Origin: Micrasema longulum
Taxonomy: Eukaryota > Arthropoda > Insecta > Trichoptera > Brachycentridae
Length of the DNA stretch: 64,000 nt
Assembly (NCBI GenBank): GCA_022494885.1
Contig: JAGVSM010002799.1
Span: 62,001-126,000 of the forward strand
Reading direction: 5' to 3'
A program made the translations under genes and the position numbers. The notes beneath the pieces are model-generated. The model saw nothing but the letters and a program-made list of their open reading frames with translations, was not told where the DNA came from and ran no database searches. Positions 15,301-27,300 of this stretch are shown here, one piece after another (positions within the stretch are counted from its first letter, which is position 1; each line of letters begins with the position of its first letter).

Positions 15301-18300
15301 GATCTAAAAATATAAGACTGGAAAAAAAATCTAAAGCAATGTCCCAGAACTGCCGCATGTACAAGGGAATACAACTATTTGAAGAAATGCCAGAAAGCAT
15401 AAAAAATGAAATAAATGTAAATATATTTAAAATCAAATGTAAAAAGTATATATGTGAAAAGTATTAGGTAGTATATAGTGTAAATAGTGAATATAATTAA
15501 TGAAAATGTACATATGAAACAGTTAATATTATAAATTAGGATATTAAGTGTATAATAGTGATAAATAATGTTAGAATAAGTATAGATGTAAATATTGTGT
15601 TGTAAATATAAATTAGACTATGTTACATGGAACTGAATAAATAAATAAATAATAATAAACTGGATACGAAAATCGAAATGTTAATTGATCAAATTCTGGA
15701 TTCGTATCTGTCTGCCTGTGAGGTACTTATTTAAAATAAGATGTTAAAAATAATAAAGTTTTAGTTACCTTATTTTATATTATTAACTAAAGATTGATTT
15801 CATGAACTGCAAACCACTACAACCTAGAAGAGTGTAAAATACACCTCTAAAAATTGGTGACCCCGACGTGATAAATCTACTAAAAGGAATTTCTTAAAAA
15901 ACAACTTGTCAAACATGACAGTTTTTTTTAAACATTATTTTTGATCTGTAACAATACTCAAAGTAACAATGGAACGCTCACTTGAACAACGCTTGCAAAT
16001 TGCAGAAATTTACTTTTAAAAAGTAAAGGGCTCTTCGTGGAACTATGAATTTACTGAGTGACAAGATTGGCGTCTGTTAATTGGCCTCCCCGATCCTATA
16101 ACTGATGCCATCGGATTATTTCTAATGACGCTGCGTTAACTCTACAGTCTGAGCAAAGAATCCAACTATTCTTGAAATATTGGAAGCCAATATTACACGC
16201 ACTATTTGGAAATGACGCCGGACGCAAATAATGTGTAACTTTATTATTTTGACCACAATAAAAACAAATGAATGAATGTTTGTCAAATAAATGTTTGCTT
16301 TTGAAACATAAATTTTAGTACCTTTACGCTAAAAAAATTCCCGAAATTTAGATTGACGCGTTTTAACATTTTATTTAGTCACTAAATGCCTTGTTCCATT
16401 AAAAAAATAAAATTACATTTTTTTTACTTTAAAATAAATGTCTTGAATGCCAGAGTCTTCTCCTTATTAGCAAAAGAGGGTTATTTAGTACTAGTCTCGA
16501 TTCCATTAGCCAAGGTTAATAAATAAAGAATTAATGGCTTTAATGAATAAACAATAGAATTAAGAATAGTCCAGAAACCGCATACGCGCATCAAACAAAA
16601 GGCGACTAAACTACGCTTAAATGAGTGGTTTTACGTTTTGACTATAAATTTCTTTGTAGACGTCGCTCAGTACGCAACTCCAGACTTGAATTTAACTATG
16701 CCGTGTTGTGTCCTTTTAAAGTATAAAAATACTGCTAGGATCTTAAAAAATACACGATGGGATCACATTTCATGTGTAAGTAGCAAATGCAATAATTAGA
16801 AATTGAATTGTTTTTCAATCTGTCAGATTATCAAAGAAAATAAAATTTTCATTTTGTTAGTGTTGCCAGGGTAGTCAATTTTTTTTACGCTACTTTGCTC
16901 ATCTAATGAGAGAACTTATGAAAATTGGACCTCGGATTTAACAACGTCTTGGTGGATATTTACCAGACATATCCGTTTGATGTAAAATAAAATTTGTTTG
17001 ATTTTTTAAGTTCAAAGTTTATTTAACTCTTATTCAATGATCCTTTACTTATTTACTTTGTTGTGTCAATCAATGTTTCCGCGCGTACAAAAAAATAAAA
17101 ATAAATTAACACATTGTTTTTATTCAAATAATAATTTTAAATCTTACATTTGTGTTATGATTATATTTTTCGCGATCTGACAACATTACGCAGCGACTTC
17201 GCGCATGCGCGCGGCGAAAGGATGGGGTTTTTTTGACACAGTCCGATGTAATTAAATACGATTCTACGCTCCTTCTGGACTATTATTAATTCTATGGAAT
17301 AAACATTTGATTAAGAAATTTTAATTAGTCGTATTAAGAAAGTTTATTAAAAAAATATTAAAAATGACATATTTTTTTAATAATAAACAAAACTAAAGGA
17401 TCCGTTGTAAACTATTTTTGGCTGATTTCGCTTGGTGATTTTTTTTTGGGTCTAATTATTCCGTCCCTTTTTTAAACCGCATGGTTCATTAGTGGGTATG
17501 AAAATATTTTGATTAGAAAAGCGAAATCAGCCACTTCGTTCGTGGAAATTCAATACAAAATAAACCTTTAGTAAACTGTAGTTTTTTTCTTTATTTTATT
17601 TTCCTGATTTTTTTCGATTTGCATGAAACTATTTAATAATTAGATAACACAATGCAGTACCCTATGCACCACTTGGCACGGATACGAAAACTATTATGAT
17701 GATGGCATTTCATATTTTTGAAAATATTGAGTTCAGGTTTCTTCGATTCTTCTGATTCAGGCAGATAAACCAAAACAGAAAATATTGAAAGAGTTTTGAA
17801 GAGACATGAGCACTAAGTTTCCTCATGTCAAACATGAGGAAACTTAGTGCTATAGAAAATTGGAAATATGAAAAAAATCATAGATGCAGTAAAAACTAGA
17901 GCATGTAAGTTAGAGCATGTAAAGTTTCTCAAAAATGAATTTAAAAAAAATGGTTCTAATAAAAATTTGCTACTTCGAAACATCACAGGCTCATGTTAAC
18001 TGTTGTAATTTGTTAATCTTAATGACTCCCGAGGGGGTGAAATCCAGTCTTTTGTCAACAAACATTTGGAAAAACTCAAATATTGTAATAAAACCAGCTG
18101 GTCCAAGAAGAAGTTAAAGCTTTGCAAAATTGTTTTCAGGCGTTGCCTAGTATGTGAAATAATTCAGTCAGATGAATCTCTTCACAACAATAAGGGTTTC
18201 AGTTCTTTAACGTTACTTAAATCAACAAATGGAAGAATTGAAGAAATATGGATGTTTTAACACAGGCAAAATAGTGAATGTTACACAGTGTGAAAAGTGG

Positions 18301-21300
18301 CCACTTAAACCAGCCAACGAAAGGTCATAAGCCCTGTAAATGCCTAGACTATCATATTCCCTCCTCAAAAATGTTTTCCCTCTCTGTTGAAATAAATTTA
18401 AATATTAAATACTATTAAGTCTCGTATTTCTATGAAGATTCGAGTGACATCTTAGCTAAACAAGACCTTGAGCCAAGTATCATTCTTCATTTTTTTTCCA
18501 TGGTAAATGATTGAATATAAATTTTGTCTATTCCGTTATATTTTGTATTGAAAATTCACAACTGGTACATAACTCATTATAACTAAATAAACACATCAAA
18601 ATAAAGACAGTATGTTAGTTTTAGTAATAAAAAAAACATTATTACATACCGTTTTAGCCAGAATACCAACCACATTATTTTAATTTGAAGTTATAATAAT
18701 AATAATCATGGTTTATTAACAAAAATTACGATTTTTTTATCTACTACATACATACTTAGGTAATAGATTTGTCTTGATTATGTCTAGTCTGCCTTACTAG
18801 GTACAACCTGTTTTAAGGCAGACATTTTTATGCAATAATAAACAATAACACGACTCACTTATTTGTTTATAAACTTGTATAAACCACTTAATTTTTTTTA
18901 ATTACACTTCGACCGGTTTCGAGGTTTCTACCTCATCGTCAGGAATTTAACTAACTTATTACACGCGTTGCTATTTATATAATAAAATATTGTATGAAAG
19001 AGACAGAAAATTGAAAGAAAGAGAGATAAAGAAGATGAAATAAATCAGAACGGGAATAGTTTTAAAAGAGGACTTAAATTTAATTGATTATTTATTATTT
19101 GAAGTTTTTGATTAATGGCTTTACTAATTTCTAATCGTTCTAAATTATCTAAACGAAAACCATTTTTATTTACATGCAACATTTCTACACACGTTTCTTG
19201 ATTAAATTCATGGTTTTCGGATATAAGATGATTTGCGAATTCTGAAAAATTATTATTACTCAGACATTTTATATGTTCTTTGATTCTAACTTTAAATTTA
19301 CGTGAAGTTTTTCCAATATAGAAATTTGGGCAATTCAATCTTTCTTTCAATTTTCTGTCGCTTTCATACAATATTTTATTATATAAATAGCAACGCGTGT
19401 AATTATAAGTTAGTTAAATTCCTGACGATGAGGTAGTAACCTCGAAACCGGTCGAAGTGTAATTTAAAAAAAAATTAAGTGGTTTATTCAAATTAATAAA
19501 CAAATAAGTGTAAAATGTCATGACACATAGTGAAAAATGTTTTTGATAACAATATGATTACCTACTAGTTCATTTATTATGAAGTTATCAATATTAAAAT
19601 ATTCTATTTATTGTTTTTAGAATATTTTTTTATAGGTTTTCCGATTTTTCTCTACTTAAATCCAGTAACTATTTTATAACTTATTTATTTAATTGAATTC
19701 GGGTCAAAGTTTTGTAATGTTTGGGTAACATATTGAATATTTTGGAGCCCAGAAATCTGAATTTTCTTTGCCCAAATTTAGAGTTTGTGGTAGACACATG
19801 ACCTTTTCTTTAGATTGACTTCTGGTAGTGTGATTAAATAAATCATTCTTAACTTTACTTTTTTACATTAAAATTTTAGAATATAAGATTTTCTCATTAT
19901 TTAGTAACTGTTATTTTTTATTTACTGATTAACGTGTCTTTTTTGTTGTTTTTTTGGGTTTTTTATTTTATTTGCATTAAATTAACATATTTGTTATTAC
20001 TGCTGTAATTATTTGTGTCTTTCATTTTTTGTAAAAGGTTCTCTGAACCTTTAGTAAATAAATAAATAAATATATCACGGTCTCAAATGTAACGTGTATA
20101 TTTGTAGCAGGAATGAAAGGAAAAATGCACTTATCTTAACCCCAAATATATTGTGAAATTTATTTTAGAAAAATATCTTAAGCAAAAAATGTGGCGTTAT
20201 TTTCTGGCTAAAACGGTAATTTCATACAAAAATTCTACAATCTACAAAAATCAGTAAAAATTTAATAAACAGCATTTTGAGTTTATCCAATTTTTTGTAG
20301 ACAAGGACTGGATTCAACTCCCTGGCAGCCGTTAATATTAACATATTACAACAGAGATGAAGAACATTATGTAGGTGAAATAATTTAATGAGATGAATTT
20401 CACCCGCATATTTAAAGATTTCAGCTCTTTAACTTCACAAACATCAACAGATGAAAGAATTGAAGGAATATGTGGGATTTTTTTGTTTACTATTTTTACA
20501 ATTAATTTGTATTTTATTGCTATGTAATTATCCTTTATTTTTGAATACTCTGTTTTACCTCTTATGCATATTGTAAATTTTTTTTTTTTTTTTTTTAAAT
20601 AAATTTACATAAATGTTAAAATGCGGCAGAATGGTGAATTTTACACAGTGTGTAAAATGGCCACTTAAACATCCAATGACAGGTCATAAGCCCTGTAAAT
20701 GCGTAGACTTCCATATTACCTTCTTTAAAATGTTCTTCATCTCTTTTGCAATATTTGAAATTTAGTAAATTTGGCTTTAAAATAATTATTTGCAATTGTT
20801 CTCATTTATGTATTTAGTTATTTTACGCTTAGTAAAAAATGTATATTATGTATCTTAATATCAGTTTAACAAGATACAATTATGGTTTTATACATAAAAT
20901 TTAGAAGAAAATATTAAATTAATAGATTAAAAAAATATATACTTCTTTGTGAATCAAATAACTCTAATTTTGGTGCTTTGCCAAAAGATACAAGAATTGA
21001 AAAATGAAATTTTATGATTGAAAACAGCTAACTTTCGATTTACCGTGGTTCAGTTATTGTAACAATATTACAGTCATATAATTGTACTAGTCTAGAAACC
21101 ACGTACGTGCATCAAACTGAACCTAACTAAACTACTCATAAATGAGTAGTTTTACGTTTTGGCAATTAGGTTATCTGTAGCCGTCGCTTAGTACGCAACT
21201 GCCAATTTAAATTCAATAGGAAAATATCACATACTACGAATACCAATAAAAATGTAATAAAAATACGTTGCTAGAAAAACGCGACATGTTTGGCCTTGGT

Positions 21301-24300
21301 AGATGTGACGTCAATATTTGTGATAACGTTCTAAACAAATTTTAATGGTCAGGAACAAATTAACATGAATCGTGACGTGTTAGGGGCGTGGCCAATGGAA
21401 TAACCGTTTTTGCGGGAGTTAAAAAATACAAATTTAAAAATACTTTTTACGCTACTAATAATTAGCAAAAATATTTTTTTACTTTGAAAATGTTTTTAAA
21501 AATCTTGTGTCGTTTGTAAGTGGCAAAATACTACTGGGTTTAAAAGCAAATACGGTGAAATCCACTTCATGTTTAAGAAGTGAATTCACAAATAATATTA
21601 TTTAATAATTCGATTATTTTACTATCTGTCAGATTGTTAAATTAAGTTATGTGGACATTTTGTTAGTATTGCCAGGGTAGTCAAATTTTTTACACGGCTT
21701 TCTATTAATAAGCCTTACATTTTAAACGGTACTAATTTACTAAATTATTACTTAATGATTTTTTTACGTTTTCCTCATAAAATTACCTGTTTTTTTTATA
21801 GTCCAGTCAATAAAATATACGACACAAAATTATCTTATATTCCGATTTTACAGGTTTGGTTAGTAATATTTTTACAAACCGTCCATAAAAAAAAGCGTTA
21901 TCATTTATGACCACGATGAATCGAAAGCTAACTGTTTTATTTAATTAAATTCTTAATTATTTAGTGACGGCTGTTTCGCCCTTGGACCTTGATTCGTCTC
22001 CAGTGTTCCTCGAACTTATCGTCCGGCGGCACGTGGCAGACCTCTTTCCCGTCAAACATTATTACTATACTTCCGTCGTGCTGGGTATCACGAAACCAGC
22101 CGTTTTCGATTTCGTGCTAAAAGACACCGTCACAACATAAAATAAATCACAGAAATAGGCTTAAAAGTCTAAGCATAAAAATACGAAAAAATCAGAAAAT
22201 TCAGCTGGCTATCTCAGTACATTTTTTAACCCAGTGAGATAGCTAGCAACCACAAGGAAAATATCAAAAAATGTTACAAAATATATTGGTTTCGACGTTT
22301 AAAATATATATTTAAGAACCAAAATTTATTCACAAGTAATTCAAATAGATCAAGTCAAAGAAGGAATCGTGTGTTAGAAATACCACATTGTAAAACGAGG
22401 CTCGCACAGAGACATGCATATTTTATAGGCCCAAAAATTTTTAATTCTTTTTTACTGATAATATTTCATTAATTCCAAACTTTCAAAATTTTCCTTCTTT
22501 TAAAAAACACGCACTATCCTGGATTCAAACTAAATATATGAACTCTTTTTTTCTATGATATATTTTGTTGCTCTTTAATAAAAAGGAATATTTTTGTGAT
22601 TTTTAAAAATGTTTTTTACTTCCTTTTTTAATTACTATAAAAAAAAATACCATATAATCTTTTACGTAATATTTTATTTTTTCTTTCTTATGTTACACAA
22701 AAATATTATAACTGTCCATTATTTATTATAGGAGCGAAAATTCATTAACATTTTCTTGTATACCCACGAAGAGCCCATGCCTTCGTGGAATTTTTGTTCA
22801 CTTTTTTTACTAATAATATGTAATTAACGATAATTTTTGAAAACTGTGTTTTATCACTTATGTTTATTGTAAAAAACAAAAAAAATATATTTATATATTT
22901 ATGAAATTTATTTGTGCTTAATAAGTTAGTTTATAACTTTTAAAATCTTGGTGAAATTGCATTTAATTATAAATTTTTAAATACTGTATTTAGTTTTATT
23001 CTTCTTTGATTTACAGTTTTGACCAGAAGCTGGGTTTTGTCGTGACCGACATTATCAAACTGGTGGGATACTTAACAAATTTTTAAGTGTACAAGTGAAA
23101 GCACATAGATAAACGTGAAATTAAAAAAAAAACTGCTTTAAAAATTGCGTTCATTAAACAACATTAAACTATCAGTTAACCCACGTTTATTCTCTCTTAT
23201 TCTATCCATTAAAATACAAACAATGAAATTATTTTATACTCCTACGTAATTCAAAGCATTTGTAACAATACATGATTGCCAAGCTAAAGATTACAAGATC
23301 TTAGCAACAAATTGCAAGATAATATTAAACCCCATTTCATTCTCAGTAAAATTAACTAAAATGTGCAATTTACAATAAAGAGTTTAAAGATCAGCAGTCA
23401 TACATTTTTAAACATGTCCATATACAGTTCATTTATCATATCATTTACTTATGTTTAAAACAGTTGTATTGATACTTACTAATTGAACCTAGAAATCAAA
23501 ACATAAATATTTTGGAAAAATTCTGTGGAAAAAAGGTATTAAAATTTTAATAATTCAAGTTACTGTTTTGATTAATTAATCAAAATTTCATGAAATCGAT
23601 GAAATTCAAACCTGTAATAAGTCATTATACATAAAAAGTCACCAATCCAATAAAAACAGATCAAAAATAATAAATAATTAATATTCTTCGAAGCAAATAA
23701 TTTAAAACAAAGCAATCTGATCGTTTTGCTGAAAGCAATCCACAAATCATTTGTTTGATAGACATTTCCACAACAATACTGTAATCAAAAGTGTGTTACT
23801 TGAGCAAAAACAATAGATCAAATTTACAGTAGATTTGGGGTACCTCAGGGATCACAGTTTGTTCCACACACTATTTTAAGATGTTGTTTATATTTTATAA
23901 AGGAACGACTATGATTTCACTCAAAATTAAAACATGTCCCCGTAATTTTTACTTGAATCAACTCAAAATATTGTTCAATAAATTAAATTGATCAGAATGC
24001 CATGTTTTATTAATTCGTTTCTACCTAATATTGCGTTTTCGTTGCGCGTTGTTAGTGAGGAAATGAGTTTGATTTGGCCTACCTTTTCGACCTTCTTGAG
24101 GGCTGGCATGGGTTTTTCAACCTCTTTGAGGTCTCCCCAATCTGGGTCGCCTTTGTCTTCTCCCCATTTGGCGTATTTCCTCTTCTTCAACATGGCACGG
24201 AAGTCCATACCACTTGAATCTGTCAGAGGTTAATGAGCATTAAAAACTTATGTTGTGTACTCTCCACGCTATTTATGTGAGTTACATTTAGAACCGGTGG

Positions 24301-27300
24301 TTGTCATATCCTTTTAACTGGGTGAATAATAAAATATTTAGTGAAAATTACGTTAAATATAGTGACGGTAAAGGTGAAAACGTATTTCAGTTTTTGCATA
24401 TTAATTATAATTTATAAAAAAAAACGCGAAAAGTCTCACAAAAAACCTTACGACATGTCATCTCATTGCTTTAAAGTACATTTTTTTATATTTTCGATAA
24501 GAAAAATACCACGAAACAGGCCCAAAAAGGGGCTTCTTAAACTGGGTCTATTTTTCTCCACTTCGCCCATGTTATTTTTTTAACTATTAGGCTATATGAG
24601 TTAATATTATGGTTAAGTTTGATTACTTATGTATTTTTTTTATTTTTTTGCTGTCTACAAAGTTAATGCACTTGATTTTTTAGTTGAGTATGCAAAAATA
24701 TTATTTAATACATATTTTCTATGACAACACGAGGAATCAAACTAAATGTTGGATCACGAGGTCTACCATAAACTCTGAATTTAGGCAAAAGTGTCAGGTT
24801 TTCGGGACCCAAAATATTGCATGTGTTGAGCGAACATTGTAAAACCATAACCCGTATTCAATTTAATAAATTTAAAAAAAATGTTTCATGAGTTTTGGTA
24901 GAGATAAGTTAGAAAAATGACTTGAACACATCATTAAATAATAGTATGGTTAATTAAACTCATAAAACACACAAGTATGTATTGCACTGAATATAAAAAT
25001 GTCTGCCTTAAAACAGGTTGTTCCAAGTTAGGCAGACTACACACAATCCAGAGAATTCGAATACCATTAAAATGAAGTAGATTATAGGAATTGTTTTATT
25101 AATAAACCATTATTATTACAGTAGAATACCGTTTACCAAACTCCAGTTACCGGATTGCCAAATATACAGATCATTATTAGGAAATAAAAAATAAAGATGT
25201 GTTTAATTTTAATTTAATTGTGGAATTAACTTTGCTGGATACGTTAAAGTAAGTTTTTAATCTGATTTTAGTTTGCTGTATTGTTTTAAAAGAAAAACAA
25301 CCTGGCACTCATTAATCCGGATACTTGGAATTTTACTGTATCTAAAAAAATGATTGCATATTTAAAAAAAATATATTAATGAGCCCTTAATAGCAAAACC
25401 GTCAATATTGAGCTATCAACAATAATGTGAGTTTGTCCAAATTTGTGTCGACAAGGACTGGATTTAACTCCCTGGGGAGCTGTTTATATTAACATATTAC
25501 AACAGAGATGAAAAACATTTAAGAGAAGGTAATATAGAAGTCTAGGCATCTACAGGGCTTATGACCTGTCAATGGCTGGTTTAAGTGGCCACTTTATAAT
25601 TATAATTTAAAATATGGGCAGAATGGTGAATGTTACACAGTGTGTAAAGTGACAGGTCATTTACAGGTCATAAGCCCAGTAGATGCCTAGACTTCAATAT
25701 TACCTTCTCTGAAATGTTTTCACCTCTGTTGTAATATGTTAATATTATACTATATTTTTTTTATCAAATTAGTTTGAGAAATAATAGTGACACAATCAGC
25801 ATTGTGCCATTGTTATTTTTGAAAACATTTAACAAAAGATAGCCACAAATGTACTAATAGCTGGTGTGCGTTTTACTGCACACCTGTAAAAAAAATAGTC
25901 TTTTGAGTTGTGGAAAATAAGACAATTTGATCACCAAGAAATTTTTCTATGCAATTCTGAATAAATAAAATGCTTCCAACCTGAGACATAAAGCTGCATC
26001 TCCGCTGAGTCCTCTCCATGACAGTTGCTGACCACAATCTTGTATTTTCCTTCATCGTTGGGCTTGATCTTTCTCATGCAGAGCGTGATGGTTCCATATT
26101 CCCCGTCTGTGAGGAATTTGAAGCGACCGCTTTCAATAATCTCAGTAGCTCCCTTGTAGAACTTGAAGGTCGGAGCGGGATTGCCCTCGACTTGCACGGT
26201 GAGGTAGCCGGTTTGATCTGAAGAGATTAAAACATGTTTGAATCAATGGACACCTTTGAGAAGAGATTATGGAAGTCTAGACGCCTACAGGGCGTATGAG
26301 CTGTCATTCTCCGCTATGAGTGATCACTTTTTTATTATATTTTCTTGCACCACAACTGGCCAGAAGATCGAATAACAGTGGTGTTTTAGAGTATCGAACA
26401 CCCAGGATTTTTTCCAATCTCACCAGAAATTTAACCCAGAATCTTTTGCGTTAGAGGTGTCAATGACAGATCAGATAATGACAGATCATTTCCTCGATTG
26501 CAGTTTTAAATCCAAAGTAACCCACCAGATCGTGACCCGACAAGTATTGGCACAGCAGCTGGCGGTGCCACGACAGAAGAACTACTATGGAGATAGAATA
26601 ATGGAGAGTGCAGTACCAAAACGGTCGGGTTGTGATCCTGTGGCTAGCGTCTCGAACTCAAGGACCAAAGGTCTGTGGTTCGAATCCCACTCTACCCCAA
26701 CTTGATTCCATTTTCTAATAGTGAGTTATTTACAACTCGTTGAAAATGGCCCTCAAAAATAAATATTTAGGTAAATCATAAGAACGCAAATATTTATTTA
26801 AAAAAAAACTGTTTAATTTAATACCAGCTTAAAATCGTGAGGAAAAAACCAAAATTCATTTTTTAAAATAGTCAAAAATTTATTAAAAACAGCAAGTGAA
26901 ACTTAAGTGTGCACAAATATATATTTAATTATTCATTTATTATTAAACTATGTGCTTACTTTAAAAAAAATAAATAATGTTATATAACCCGCAGACAAGC
27001 TTCGGCTTTGCGAGAACAAAAATGATATAAAAATGATAATATACGAACGAGAAAAAATCGGGTTGTGGTCTTGTGGCTAGTATCTCGGACTCATGGACCA
27101 AAGGTCCGTGGTTCGAATCCCACTCTACCCCAACTTGATTCGCATTTTCTAATAGTGAGTTATTTACAACTCGTTGAAAATGGCCTTCAAAATGAAATAT
27201 TTGGGTAAATCACAAGAACGCAAATATTTCTTTTTTAATAAAAAAATAAAATAAAAAGTACAATTATGTTTGTTCCTTATTTGTTAAAATAAATAAAACT

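Larger units (their letters stand above)
18856..19510 (-). mobile_element. Penelope-like retroelement, truncated, with inverted ends
   Basis: The ends are inverted copies of each other (CACTTATTTGTTTA at 18856 and its inverse at 19510), each carrying a hammerhead ribozyme motif. Between them is the C-terminal endonuclease coding segment. This structure is known for Penelope-like elements. Only about 650 bases remain, so the polymerase is missing. Confidence 0.82.
3299..24082 (-). other. 20.8 kb projectin intron holding cassette exons and many transposons
   Basis: A very large intron between the KKVEK and KAESFL exons. It contains the two IPDWP exons, the stop-containing exon at 22.0 kb, four hAT-like MITE copies, LINE ends, a Penelope-like element and a mariner remnant, listed separately. 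Stretches 6.1-7.0, 7.6-8.9, 10.6-11.3, 11.5-13.4 and 23.1-24.0 kb are AT-rich with no feature I can support beyond short repeats. Confidence 0.75.
24220..25980 (-). other. Projectin intron between Ig and KKRKYAKW exons
   Basis: AT-rich. It holds a LINE end (24735-25120) and a palindromic MITE (25487-25743). Nothing else was seen. Confidence 0.75.

Noticed and set aside
23988..24233. 81-residue plus-strand frame
   Set aside because: Antisense of the conserved KKRKYAKW exon, whose minus-strand reading matches projectin.
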